This document shows, in pieces, positions 1 to 8,026 of a stretch of DNA of 56,945 nt. The notes beneath the pieces are model-generated. The model saw nothing but the letters and a program-made list of their open reading frames with translations, made no database searches and had not been told where the DNA came from. A program made the translations under genes and the position numbers. Origin of the DNA: JAWXUD01 sp044432945. GTDB taxonomy: Bacteria > Cyanobacteriota > Vampirovibrionia > Gastranaerophilales > Gastranaerophilaceae. The DNA is taken from positions 1 through 56,945 of the forward strand of contig JAWXUD010000010.1 in NCBI GenBank assembly GCA_044432945.1, written 5' to 3'. Position 1 is the first letter of the stretch. Each line of letters starts with the position of its first letter.

Positions 1-62
1 TCCACTGCAACATCTTTTCTTGATGCGTCAGTAATCATTTGTAAATCCTCATAACTCGCCAT
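1..62 (-). CDS. 5' end of an unidentified gene (partial)
   Basis: An ATG at 62 opens a reading frame that runs off the left edge of the window. The 20 visible residues begin MASYEDLQMI and continue through SRKDVAV without a stop. Too little is visible to name the family. The gene is divergent from nothing in view; the AT-rich spacer 63-145 separates it from the end of the DUF512 gene on the same strand. Confidence 0.45.
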   Translation of the reverse strand, partial: MASYEDLQMITDASRKDVAV

Positions 63-145
63 TATCACTTTGTTTTTTAATTCCTCATTTTAATTATGTT
101 ATTAATATAACTTATTTTTTAAAATTTTTCAAGAGATTAGCTATT

Positions 146-1411
146 TTAACATGTTGTTACATAATCTACAAACTCTTTTATAGAATAAGAATTGTTTATC
201 ACAAAAAATTCTTTACCTGTTGCTTCTTTAACATAATCTAAACTTGCACCATCTAAAAAATCCTCGCTATAAGGCTTCAACATAATTGATGGAATAACAA
301 TTAAATCAGAACTGTCATTTTTCAATGCGTCAATCAAATCATCGCTTGTAATCAAGCCTGCAACTGTTATATTTTGTCCCCAATAATTTGATTTCACAGG
401 AATAACATTTGTATCTAAGCCATCAATACAATTTAACTTTTGAGAAATTTCACCCATAGCCTCAAATGCAGCACAAGAAGTAGCAAACGTCACTTTCATT
501 GGTTCAGAAATTTTATTAGGCAATTTCAACTTCCCAAAATCATCTAATAAAAGCCTAATCGCTCCAACACCATCTTCCAACTGACCAAAAGCACCATAAT
601 ATTTAGAATTAGGTATCTCTTTTTCTGCTAACAAGAAAAATTCATCAGAACAACAAACGTTTTTATACTTACTTGCAATTTCTAAAGTTTCAACAGCAAC
701 CTTTTTATCAACCTGCACCAATTCGTTTTCTCTAAATTGCGTAACTCCAACTGGCACTATTGCGACTGATAAAACAGAAGTTTTTAAAGTAGCTAAATCA
801 GATAAAGTTCGCTCTAATTCAGCTCCATCATTATAATTAGGACACAAAACAATTTGAGCATGAAACGGTATTTTATTCTTTCTAAACCAACTCAAATTCT
901 CCATAATCTTACCAGCATTAGGATTTTTCAACATTTCAACACGCAAATCAGGGTTTGTAGTATGCACAGAAACATAAAAAGGCCCTAAATGCATACGCTT
1001 AACACGTTCTTTGTCCACATCAGTAAAATTTGTCAAAGTAATATACGTTCCTTGCAAATAAGAAAGCCTGTAATCATCATCTTTTATGTACAAAGTTTCT
1101 CTCAACCCTTTTGGCTGTTGGTCCACAAAACAAAAAATACATTTGTTTAAACAAGGACGAACCCTGTCAAAAACTGCACTTTCAAATATAATCCCCAAAT
1201 CCTCATCAAATTCTTTTTCAATTTCAATGACCTCAATCTCACCGTTTTTTTTCTTAACTTCTAAAGTCAAAAAATCAGTTTTTGTCATGAAATTGTAATC
1301 AATCATATCAATCATTTCAAACTCATCGATTGAAACAATCAAATCACCTTTTTCTATCTCTAACTCTTGTGCTATAGAATTTATCTTAACTTCACTAACT
1401 ATTGCTGACAT
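146..1411 (-). CDS. DUF512 radical-SAM-like Fe-S protein
   Basis: This is a 421-residue member of the DUF512 family, often annotated as a cyanobacterial-type FeS oxidoreductase; its substrate is unknown. The N-terminus (about residues 1-70) looks like a PDZ-type domain (KINSIAQELEIEKGD, then VSIDEFEMID). It is followed by a radical-SAM-like cluster C-L-N-K-C-I-F-C near residue 90, then FVDQQPKGLRETLYIKDDDY, a family hallmark. A longer frame starts at a TTG at 1423, but I chose the ATG at 1411 because the TTG has a GAAGGG only 1 nt upstream. The gene overlaps the end of the PadR-like gene by 17 bases, so the two are probably cotranscribed. Family membership is confident; function is not known. 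Confidence 0.85.
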   Translation of the reverse strand: MSAIVSEVKINSIAQELEIEKGDLIVSIDEFEMIDMIDYNFMTKTDFLTLEVKKKNGEIEVIEIEKEFDEDLGIIFESAVFDRVRPCLNKCIFCFVDQQPKGLRETLYIKDDDYRLSYLQGTYITLTNFTDVDKERVKRMHLGPFYVSVHTTNPDLRVEMLKNPNAGKIMENLSWFRKNKIPFHAQIVLCPNYNDGAELERTLSDLATLKTSVLSVAIVPVGVTQFRENELVQVDKKVAVETLEIASKYKNVCCSDEFFLLAEKEIPNSKYYGAFGQLEDGVGAIRLLLDDFGKLKLPNKISEPMKVTFATSCAAFEAMGEISQKLNCIDGLDTNVIPVKSNYWGQNITVAGLITSDDLIDALKNDSSDLIVIPSIMLKPYSEDFLDGASLDYVKEATGKEFFVINNSYSIKEFVDYVTTC

Positions 1412-1919
1412 TATCTTTTTCAAACCCTTCGACTATATTAATAAAGTTTTTAAGCTCACAAATCGTATTGTCAACAACAATTTTTTGATAAAAATTAAAC
1501 TGATTAAAATCTTCACTCAAAAACGCTTCCGCAATATTTTTATGTTTCGTTGCGTTTTTTTTTGTCATTAGAAATAATCTATTTTTTTCTGCCTCATCTA
1601 ATACACAAGCACAAGACAATCTGATTTTAGCATTTGGCATAAATTGTATTGGATTTTCACTATAATCAGCCAAGATTATTTTTTTCAATTCGCCTATCCC
1701 AGAATTTGTAATCGAATAAAAAACAGAAAGCTTGCCACCATCAGACATTGACTTTCGTGATGTCAAAAACTCTTTATCTATTAGTCTTTTCAACGCTGGA
1801 TTTATCGCTCCAAAACTTGGCTTAGTAAAAGGTGCAAAGTTATTTTCAATGAATTTATGCACAGCATACATCGTCAAATCACGCTTAGATATAGCAAATA
1901 AAACCAACATTTCTATCAT
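1395..1919 (-). CDS. PadR-family transcriptional regulator
   Basis: This 174-residue protein has the PadR layout. A winged helix comes first (MLVLFAISKRDLTMYAVHKFIE, then GAINPALKRLIDKEFL and a wing around SDGGKLSVFYSITNSG). A C-terminal helical part (about residues 100-170) probably dimerises. The start at 1919 has no obvious Shine-Dalgarno; a second ATG three codons later is possible, and TATACT lies just upstream (1921-1926). It precedes and overlaps the DUF512 gene, so it may control that gene and itself. It is divergent from mlaE across about 90 bp. The ligand is unknown. Confidence 0.75.
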   Translation of the reverse strand: MIEMLVLFAISKRDLTMYAVHKFIENNFAPFTKPSFGAINPALKRLIDKEFLTSRKSMSDGGKLSVFYSITNSGIGELKKIILADYSENPIQFMPNAKIRLSCACVLDEAEKNRLFLMTKKNATKHKNIAEAFLSEDFNQFNFYQKIVVDNTICELKNFINIVEGFEKDNVSNS

Positions 1920-1977
1920 AAGTATAAAATATCATAAATTTAAGCAATAATCAATTTATAAACATATATTAATCAAA

Positions 1978-2006
1978 TTGCACAAACGAAATATTTTCGC
2001 TATAAT
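1978..2006 (+). promoter_or_regulatory. sigma-70-type promoter of mlaE, predicting a leaderless mRNA
   Basis: The -35 is TTGCAC (1978-1983), followed by a 17-bp spacer and the -10 TATAAT (2001-2006). Exactly 6 nt separate the -10 from the ATG at 2013. The expected transcription start is therefore the A of the start codon, and there is no Shine-Dalgarno. Confidence 0.7.
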
Positions 2007-2012
2007 TAACAT

Positions 2013-2822
2013 ATGCGATTATTGCCAAAATATTACAAACAGTCAGCAACTTATAAAATATTTTCAGGGATTTCAAAAGAATTAATTATCTTCATCGAAA
2101 CTCTAGGAAGAATTTGCTCAGATTTATTAAAGCTAATAAAATCAATACCCAAAAATGGCATAAACAAAGCAGAACTAATCTATCAATGTGACAGATTTGG
2201 AATAAGTTCATTACCAATAACATTATCTATCGTAGGTATGACTTGCGTAATTGTAACCTCACAAGTGGCTGGCGAGATGGTCAAGCAAGGTGGCGGAAAC
2301 CTAGTTGGAACACTTGTCGCTATACTAATAATCCGTGAATTAGCGTCTATAATGTCTGGATTTGCGATAATCTCAATGATTGGTTCTTCACTCGCTTCTG
2401 AACTTGCTACAATGAGAGTTACAGAACAAATTGATGCAATTGATGTTTTAAAAGTTAACCCTATAAATTATCTTTTTGCACCTAGAGTTCTTTCAGGTAT
2501 GATTATGATGCCATTTGTCGTAATCATTGCTTCAATATTTGGGGTTCTAACTGGAGCTGTAACATCAGAATTGGTGTCAGGATTAAGCTATCGTTCATAT
2601 TTTGATTCAGTCTGGCTTGGCATCTATTTAAAAGATGTATTCGTCTGCATAGCCAAATCAATATGTTTTGGTGCAATCATTGCACACATAAGTTGCTCTT
2701 TTGGATATCACGCTAAAGGTGGAGCGAAAGGTGTTGGTATAGCAACCACAAAGGCTGTAGTGTGGTCTTTTGTCGCCATAGTAATAATTGACATGCTGTT
2801 TAGCATCGCATTTTTCTTTTAA
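2013..2822 (+). CDS. mlaE: MlaE-type ABC transporter permease
   Basis: This 269-residue inner-membrane protein belongs to the MlaE/YrbE/TGD1 permease family, which moves phospholipid between the two membranes of diderm cells and plastids. Visible features are an amphipathic N-terminal region, then hydrophobic segments near residues 65-85, 110-135, 160-190, 215-235 and 245-268. Family landmarks are REL(A)SIMSG, ATMRVTEQIDAIDVL and the SCSFGYHAKGGAKGVG loop. It lies 18 nt upstream of the matching ATPase. No MlaD/MCE substrate-binding gene is adjacent, so that partner must be elsewhere. The start is supported by a consensus promoter ending 6 nt before the ATG. Confidence 0.9.
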   Translation: MRLLPKYYKQSATYKIFSGISKELIIFIETLGRICSDLLKLIKSIPKNGINKAELIYQCDRFGISSLPITLSIVGMTCVIVTSQVAGEMVKQGGGNLVGTLVAILIIRELASIMSGFAIISMIGSSLASELATMRVTEQIDAIDVLKVNPINYLFAPRVLSGMIMMPFVVIIASIFGVLTGAVTSELVSGLSYRSYFDSVWLGIYLKDVFVCIAKSICFGAIIAHISCSFGYHAKGGAKGVGIATTKAVVWSFVAIVIIDMLFSIAFFF

Positions 2823-2840
2823 AATAAATAAGGATTTAAT

Positions 2841-3563
2841 ATGAGTATTGAAGTAAAAAATTTAAATAAAAGTTTTGACAATAAAAAAGTTATCAATGAT
2901 GTGTCATTCAAGATTAACGAGGGTGAAACCTTAGCAATTGTGGGGTTTTCTGGCTCTGGCAAAAGCACAATTTTAAAACTTATATGCAACCTCATAGAGC
3001 CAGATAGTGGTGAAATAATCACATCAGACGGCGATATAGCAATGGTTTTTCAATACTCAGCTCTATTTGACTCACTGAATGTATCCGAAAATATTGCTTT
3101 TGCACTTAATGAAAGAAAAGATTTAAGAAATAAATATAGCAAAAATCAAATAACTGAAATCGTTGCAGAAAAACTTGAACTAGTTGGGCTTAAAGGGATT
3201 GAAGACAAATTCCCATCAGAATTATCAGGTGGCATGCAAAAACGTGTTAGCTTTGCACGAGCCATCGTCACAAAACCTAACTCAATCTTGTATGATGAAC
3301 CTACTTCTGGATTAGACCCAATATCTTCAACACTTATCGAAGATTATATAGTAAGACTTCAAAAAGAAACGAACGCCTCTTCTATTGTAGTAACACACCA
3401 AATGTCTACAATTCAACGCACAGCAAACAAAGTTGTGATGCTATACAACGGCAAAATTGTTTTTGAAGGCACTCCAGACGAGATGTTAAAACAGGATAAT
3501 GACTACACGAAACAGTTTGTACAAGCCTCACTCGAAGGACCTATGCAAATGATTAGCGAATAA
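2841..3563 (+). CDS. mlaF: MlaF-type ABC transporter ATPase
   Basis: This 240-residue nucleotide-binding subunit has all the ABC motifs. Walker A is GFSGSGKST (residues 35-43), the Q-loop is MVFQYSALFDSL, the signature is LSGGMQKR (about 128-135), Walker B is ILYDEPTSGLDP (about 148-159), and VVTHQ supplies the switch histidine. The signature with GGM and the length match the MlaF family. An AAGG lies 7 nt before the ATG. It would power the permease encoded just upstream for lipid transport across the envelope. Confidence 0.9.
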   Translation: MSIEVKNLNKSFDNKKVINDVSFKINEGETLAIVGFSGSGKSTILKLICNLIEPDSGEIITSDGDIAMVFQYSALFDSLNVSENIAFALNERKDLRNKYSKNQITEIVAEKLELVGLKGIEDKFPSELSGGMQKRVSFARAIVTKPNSILYDEPTSGLDPISSTLIEDYIVRLQKETNASSIVVTHQMSTIQRTANKVVMLYNGKIVFEGTPDEMLKQDNDYTKQFVQASLEGPMQMISE

Positions 3564-3586
3564 ATAGATAGAATAAAAGGATAAAG

Positions 3587-4834
3587 ATGGAAAATATATT
3601 TAATGAACAAATACTTTCACTAAACACATATATAATGTTTAAACTAGCAGAAATAACCGCAGAACTAACACCTGAATTAAAAAAAAGAAACAGAAACCCT
3701 ATTTCACTTTCAATGGGCGCACCAACAGCAAACCCTCCACAATTTGTTATTGACAAACTAAAAGAAGCTCTTGATGAAGACGGTATTCATACCTACTCAA
3801 CCCCAAGAGGTGAAAAATATTATAGAGAAGCCATTTCACTAAGAATGAAAAACAGATTTAACGTAGAAGTAAACCCTGACACTGAAATTTTCTCATTAAT
3901 CGGCTCTAAAGAGGGTATAGCAAATCTTATTAGATTTATAACAACGCCTAAAGCTGAAGAATTTGAAAAAGATATCATTTTAGTACCAAACCCTTGCTAT
4001 GCCTCATATTTAGAGTTCATAAAATGTTCTGGTGCAAAAGGATATTCACTTCCGTTGACTAAAGAAAATAATTACCAACCTGATTTAGAAGAAATCAGAG
4101 AAAATTTGATAAATGATGGCTACAACCCTAAAAACATCAAAGCACTAATTATTAATTATCCAAACAACCCATTAGGAATTTCAGCGAGTCGTGAATATGT
4201 TCAAAGCTGTGTCGATTTTTGTAAAAAATATAAAATAATTCTTATGTCTGATGCTGCATATTGCGACATGTACTTTGATGAAAAGGAAAAACCATTTAGC
4301 GTCTTAGAACTCAATGGTGCAAAAGATGTTGCTATAGAATTTTTCAGCTTCTCTAAACCATACGCACTGACTGGCTGGAGATTAGGTTGGGTTTGTGGCA
4401 ACAAAGAAATTGTTCAAAGATTTGGAAAAGGAAAATCAACCATTGATAACGGCATTTTCAAAGGCATGCAAAAGGCTTGCTCACAAATTCTTAATTCAAA
4501 AGATGGCGATGAATACATTGCACAAGGCAACAAAGGTTTTGCACGCAAACAGTCAATAATGGTAAAAGGGCTAGAAGAATTAGGCTGGGACATCTCAGCT
4601 GAATCTGTTCCACATACTACTTTTTATTTATGGCTCCCAATCCCTCCTAGATATAATTCAGCATTTGAATTTTGCGAAGATGTATTACATAAATCTGGCG
4701 TTGTATTAGTTCCTGGTAACGCATTTGGGGACTGTGGAGAAGGCTTTTTTAGACTTTCATACGTTTGCTCTGATGAAAAATTACAAGAAGTAATTGAGAG
4801 ATTTAAAGCTGACGGATTTTATTTCAATAAATAA
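3587..4834 (+). CDS. class I/II PLP-dependent aminotransferase
   Basis: This is a 415-residue fold-type I aminotransferase. The PLP-binding lysine lies in SFSKPYALTGWRLGW (about residue 256). NYPNNPLG and SDAAYCDMYFD are the usual cofactor-contact segments, and SYVCSDEKLQEVIERF is a normal C-terminus. The sequence recalls the aspartate/alanine and LL-diaminopimelate aminotransferase group. DapL would fit a lysine/peptidoglycan role, but the substrate cannot be fixed by eye. A strong AAAAGGATAAAG ribosome-binding site sits 23 nt after mlaF, so it is probably the third gene of that operon. Transcription ends at the hairpin at 4862-4892. Confidence 0.85.
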   Translation: MENIFNEQILSLNTYIMFKLAEITAELTPELKKRNRNPISLSMGAPTANPPQFVIDKLKEALDEDGIHTYSTPRGEKYYREAISLRMKNRFNVEVNPDTEIFSLIGSKEGIANLIRFITTPKAEEFEKDIILVPNPCYASYLEFIKCSGAKGYSLPLTKENNYQPDLEEIRENLINDGYNPKNIKALIINYPNNPLGISASREYVQSCVDFCKKYKIILMSDAAYCDMYFDEKEKPFSVLELNGAKDVAIEFFSFSKPYALTGWRLGWVCGNKEIVQRFGKGKSTIDNGIFKGMQKACSQILNSKDGDEYIAQGNKGFARKQSIMVKGLEELGWDISAESVPHTTFYLWLPIPPRYNSAFEFCEDVLHKSGVVLVPGNAFGDCGEGFFRLSYVCSDEKLQEVIERFKADGFYFNK

Positions 4835-4861
4835 CTTTATAAATTTAAATAACACAAACTC

Positions 4862-4892
4862 AAAAACTGCTCTTTATTCAAGAGCAGTTTTT
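4862..4892. terminator. bidirectional Rho-independent terminator
   Basis: A perfect 13-bp stem (4862-4874 with 4880-4892) closes a 5-nt loop (TATTC). A-rich and T-rich arms mean it can end transcripts from both sides: the aminotransferase (plus) and the small gene at 4919-5290 (minus). Confidence 0.9.
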
Positions 4893-4918
4893 GTTATATA
4901 AAATTCCCTAAATTATAA

Positions 4919-5290
4919 TTATGATAAAGCCATTAAAGCTCTAACTGAACGAGCATTATCACGAATTTCTTCATCAAATTCTTCTGATAAAGCTTCAGAT
5001 AAAACGCTCATAGCGATAGTTTTGTCAGCTAATGATAACAATTCATTTATTGTACTCATAGCAACTTGAGTTGACATGTCATTAATACCTTTGCCTTTAC
5101 TCATTACAACAACTTTTAATGCTTCATACTCATTTTTCTTAACCAATGCACGAGAAGTTAATTCACGAATAGCATCAACGCTTGAGTTTGTACCTACATC
5201 TTCTAACATATCGATAGAACGTGGATCTTGGTTCATTCTAAGACCTTCAATAATATTATTTACGTCTTTTTCTAATTTTTTTACAGCCAT
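4919..5290 (-). CDS. small helical protein of unknown function (HEAT-like)
   Basis: I do not recognise this 123-residue protein. It is soluble, mostly helical and acidic. Repeating helices (RSIDMLEDVGTNSSVDAIRELTSRALVKKNEYEAL, then STINELLSLADKTIAMSVLSEALS) suggest two or three HEAT-like hairpins, so it may bind a partner protein. GGAG lies 9 nt before the ATG. It starts 18 nt after the stop of the gene at 5309-5824 and is surely cotranscribed with it, ending at the hairpin at 4862-4892. Confidence 0.7.
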   Translation of the reverse strand: MAVKKLEKDVNNIIEGLRMNQDPRSIDMLEDVGTNSSVDAIRELTSRALVKKNEYEALKVVVMSKGKGINDMSTQVAMSTINELLSLADKTIAMSVLSEALSEEFDEEIRDNARSVRALMALS

Positions 5291-5308
5291 TTTAAAATCT
5301 CCTATCTT

Positions 5309-5824
5309 CTACGCAGCCGCTGAAGCTTCAGCTAAAGCACTAACTTTTGAAGAAAACATTTCGTGCAATCCTGCATAAGCCTCTTCATTACCTAAATCCA
5401 TTTTTGAAATTTCTTTTCTATTAACACCAGAAGTCATAGAATTTTTAATATCATCGATGATACCAATTTTCACTTCAGTATTTTTCATTTTATTCCAGAA
5501 ATTAGAAACGCCTTCAGTTACTCTAGAAGAAAAAGCTACGATTGATTCAACACCTGCACTAAATTTCTCAGAAATTTTAGCACCAATATTGTTTACAGAG
5601 CCAGCCATCGCACTTAAATACAATTTGCTTTTTGCTGGAGCTGAAGTAATGCTTCCAAAACTTGGCGTACTAGATTTGCTACTAGATGCTTCAAATACGT
5701 CCGCAGTCAAAACGTTACCTTTAAACGTTCCTTGTGCAAATGGGTTTGAGTTTCTAGCAACAGCCTTTTCGTGTTTAGTATCGTTAAAAATACGTTCACG
5801 AATGTTTGTAATAGATAAATTCAT
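5309..5824 (-). CDS. unknown protein with N-terminal F-x-G motif
   Basis: This is a 171-residue protein of no recognised family. I start it at the ATG at 5824, which has GAGGA 8 nt upstream, rather than the GTG at 5839. The polar first 30 residues lead into NPFAQGTFKGNVLTADVFE, with F-K-G at residues 34-36. A similar F-x-G follows an N/Q-rich leader in three other proteins here (genes at 10461, 24171 and 25847). The rest is low-complexity Ser/Ala/Lys with a helical C-terminus that ends in Ala residues. It leads a two-gene operon with the small helical protein downstream. Function is unknown. Confidence 0.7.
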   Translation of the reverse strand: MNLSITNIRERIFNDTKHEKAVARNSNPFAQGTFKGNVLTADVFEASSSKSSTPSFGSITSAPAKSKLYLSAMAGSVNNIGAKISEKFSAGVESIVAFSSRVTEGVSNFWNKMKNTEVKIGIIDDIKNSMTSGVNRKEISKMDLGNEEAYAGLHEMFSSKVSALAEASAAA

Positions 5825-5944
5825 TATAAAAGTCCTCACTTAATTATATAACTCTATTACAATAGCACATCACTCCATAATTTTATCAACCATATGTATG
5901 ATAATTCAAACTTAGCAAATATTTATGAATATATCGAAAAGTCG

Positions 5945-5953
5945 TGCTATAAT
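5945..5953 (+). promoter_or_regulatory. extended -10 promoter of mazG, predicting a leaderless mRNA
   Basis: TG-n-TATAAT (5945-5953) is an extended -10, and no clear -35 is seen. The hexamer ends 6 nt before the ATG at 5960, so transcription should begin at the start codon. Confidence 0.65.
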
Positions 5954-5959
5954 ATATTT

Positions 5960-6727
5960 ATGGGATATAAAAATTTAGAAGAATTAATTGAAGTTATTAG
6001 GATTTTACGTTCACCAGAAGGTTGTGCATGGGATAGAGAACAAACACACAAATCTTTAGTTAAGAACATAATTGAAGAAGCTTATGAAACCGTTGATGCG
6101 ATTGAAAGTGGGGACAAAAAGCACCTTTGTGAAGAACTCGGAGATGTACTTTTACAAGTAGTTTTACATGCTCAAATAGCTTCTGAGAACAAGGATTTCG
6201 ACATAGAAGATATTGCTAGAAACTTAAAAGACAAACTAATCTATCGTCATCCACATGTTTTTGGCGACACAAAAGTTGCTAATACTGATGAAATCACAGC
6301 TAATTGGGAACTATTAAAACAAAAAGAAAAGCCTCACAGAATATCGCATATGGACGGCATTTCAAAAGCTCAATCAGCCTTAATGAGTGCTCAAAAAATC
6401 AGCAAAAAAGCTGTAAAAACAGGGTTTGAATGGCCAAATGAACAAGCATTATATGATTGCATAAGCTCTGAATATCAAGAATTTAAAGAAGCTAAAGTTA
6501 ATAAAGATTACCAAAACATGGAAGAAGAATTAGGCGATATTCTTTTTGCGACAGTAAACCTTGCACGTTGGAACAATATCGATGCAGAGCAAGCACTATT
6601 AAAAGCTAATAAAAAATTCATGACACGCTTTAGAAAAATGGAAGAATTAGCCACAAAATCTCTAGAAGATTATTCTTTTGAAGAATATGATGCACTTTGG
6701 AATTCTGCAAAATCAGCTCTCAAATAG
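5960..6727 (+). CDS. mazG: nucleoside triphosphate pyrophosphohydrolase MazG
   Basis: MazG hydrolyses (d)NTPs to the monophosphate and pyrophosphate and cleans the nucleotide pool. This 255-residue copy has both MazG repeats. The first has EEAYE and EELGDVLLQVVLHAQ with the metal-binding E-E...E-x-x-D pattern. The second has SEYQEFKEA and EELGDILFATVNLAR. The frame is open back to 5894, but homologs begin at the GYKNLEELIEVIRILR level, so the ATG at 5960 is the natural start. That ATG has no Shine-Dalgarno and sits 6 nt after an extended -10, so the mRNA is probably leaderless. Confidence 0.92.
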   Translation: MGYKNLEELIEVIRILRSPEGCAWDREQTHKSLVKNIIEEAYETVDAIESGDKKHLCEELGDVLLQVVLHAQIASENKDFDIEDIARNLKDKLIYRHPHVFGDTKVANTDEITANWELLKQKEKPHRISHMDGISKAQSALMSAQKISKKAVKTGFEWPNEQALYDCISSEYQEFKEAKVNKDYQNMEEELGDILFATVNLARWNNIDAEQALLKANKKFMTRFRKMEELATKSLEDYSFEEYDALWNSAKSALK

Positions 6728-6767
6728 CTCCTGAATGCCATTAAAAAATTATGTAAATTAATGTAAC

Positions 6768-6796
6768 AAAAAATTGCTTCAAAAAGGCAATTTTTT
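6768..6796 (+). terminator. Rho-independent terminator after mazG
   Basis: A 10-bp stem (6768-6777 with 6787-6796) with a 9-nt loop ends in six T residues, 40 nt after the mazG stop. Confidence 0.8.
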
Positions 6797-6844
6797 CATC
6801 TAAAAATTGTTTATATAAACATAGTGAAAAAGGATAAAAATTTT

Positions 6845-7048
6845 ATGAAAGAACATGAATTAAACACAATGATGTCGGTTGTATCAGATCCTATCAATAA
6901 TGTATATAAAATTGAGTCGAGAAAAGAATTAGAAGAAATTCAAAGAATTATTAGAATTTTAGATATTTCTCAAAGTCAACATACGAAGCATACAATGTTT
7001 TCTATCAAAAATTTAGCAACTTTCAAACTTGTCCTGAGTAACAATTAA
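6845..7048 (+). CDS. small protein of unknown function
   Basis: This is a 67-residue protein of no known family. It is charged and helical (SRKELEEIQRIIRILDI) with no membrane segment. I start it at the ATG at 6845, which has AAGGA about 10 nt upstream; a GTG at 6824 would add seven residues but lacks a ribosome-binding site. It stands alone between two terminators. It is probably a real gene, given its bracketing hairpins and ribosome-binding site, but the evidence is limited. Confidence 0.5.
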   Translation: MKEHELNTMMSVVSDPINNVYKIESRKELEEIQRIIRILDISQSQHTKHTMFSIKNLATFKLVLSNN

Positions 7049-7073
7049 TACGCCCACAATCCAGTAAATATAA

Positions 7074-7102
7074 AAAAGCCCTGACTAATAATCAGGGCTT
7101 TT
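7074..7102. terminator. bidirectional Rho-independent terminator
   Basis: A perfect 11-bp stem (7074-7084 with 7092-7102) with a 7-nt loop has AAAA and TTTT on its outer ends. It lies between the convergent small gene at 6845 and dgkA. Confidence 0.88.
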
Positions 7103-7130
7103 CAACGTTTAAACCATAATTAAAAATAAA

Positions 7131-7508
7131 TCAATTAACAAAATCAATCAACTCATGCCCAAATAAAATTACTCCAATAATTATCGCCAAAAATGTCGCA
7201 AACATAACTGCTCCAGCCGAAATATCTTTTGCCATGCCCACTAATTTAGAATATTTATTGCGAAAAACAGCATCTAATCCAAATTCAATCGCTGAATTCA
7301 ACATCTCTGTAACCATGACAAAACCAATTGTCAACAACAATATACAGAATTTAACAGCATCAAATTGCAACAATAACGCTAATGCCAAAACAATTACCGC
7401 AATTACAAAATGAACCCTAATATTCATCTCTGACTTTAAAACCAGACGCAAGCCTTTTCTTGCATTCTTAAACGTATTAAAAAAACCTTGTGATTTGAAT
7501 TTACTCAT
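7131..7508 (-). CDS. dgkA: diacylglycerol/undecaprenol kinase
   Basis: This 125-residue integral membrane kinase has the DgkA/UdpK pattern. An amphipathic N-terminus carries the GLRLVLKSEMNIRVHF motif, and three membrane helices follow. The catalytic signature is EMLNSAIEFGLDAV, then AKDISAGAVM. It would phosphorylate undecaprenol or diacylglycerol and recycle the carrier lipid for wall synthesis. A TTG start at 7523 is open, but the ATG at 7508 has a perfect GAGGG 4 nt upstream and is preferred. It follows ybeY closely in the pgpH-ybeY-dgkA operon and ends at the hairpin at 7074-7102. Confidence 0.9.
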   Translation of the reverse strand: MSKFKSQGFFNTFKNARKGLRLVLKSEMNIRVHFVIAVIVLALALLLQFDAVKFCILLLTIGFVMVTEMLNSAIEFGLDAVFRNKYSKLVGMAKDISAGAVMFATFLAIIIGVILFGHELIDFVN

Positions 7509-7519
7509 ATTACCCTCTA

Positions 7520-8026
7520 TCAAAGAGCTTTTATTGCTTTATCTTGAAGCTCTATAATAAAATTATAGTCCTCTTCACTCTGATGGTCAAATCCCAATAA
7601 ATGCAAAATTCCATGACTAATCAAAAATATCAATTCATCTTCTCTTGTTTTATTCTTTTTAATCGCTTCTTGCTCTATTTTATCCAGTGCAAAAACAATC
7701 TCACCTAGATTAACTTCGCCATCTAAAACAAACTTGTCATCAGTATCAGCAAAAATTGCAAACGTAATTATATCGGCAACATAATCCTTATCACGATAAT
7801 CACAATTTATCTCATGAGTTTTTACACCATCACAATACAAAATATCAAAAGAAATTTCTGAAAAATCATGCCCAAACAAACAACTTTTATTAAATATTTC
7901 TTCATCACATAAATAAAAATTCAATATCTTTTTAGCGATATCTAAATATTGTTGCTCATCAAATTTCCAATCAGGATAAATATTTTCACTATACACACTG
8001 ATTTCAAACATATTAGCCATTTTCAT
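7520..8026 (-). CDS. ybeY: endoribonuclease YbeY (16S rRNA maturation)
   Basis: YbeY is a zinc endoribonuclease involved in 16S rRNA 3'-end maturation and 70S quality control. The zinc site H-x3-H-x5-H is intact as HGILHLLGFDH, with His138, His142 and His148. Length (168 residues) is slightly above the usual 150-160. Three ATGs (8026, 8020, 8011) are candidate starts, and the first overlaps pgpH by 14 bases. The order pgpH-ybeY-dgkA is common in Gram-positives and supports the call. Confidence 0.92.
   Translation of the reverse strand: MKMANMFEISVYSENIYPDWKFDEQQYLDIAKKILNFYLCDEEIFNKSCLFGHDFSEISFDILYCDGVKTHEINCDYRDKDYVADIITFAIFADTDDKFVLDGEVNLGEIVFALDKIEQEAIKKNKTREDELIFLISHGILHLLGFDHQSEEDYNFIIELQDKAIKAL

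Noticed and set aside
1412..1423. TTG start of the DUF512 gene at 1423
   Set aside because: GAAGGG is only 1 nt upstream; the ATG at 1411 fits better.
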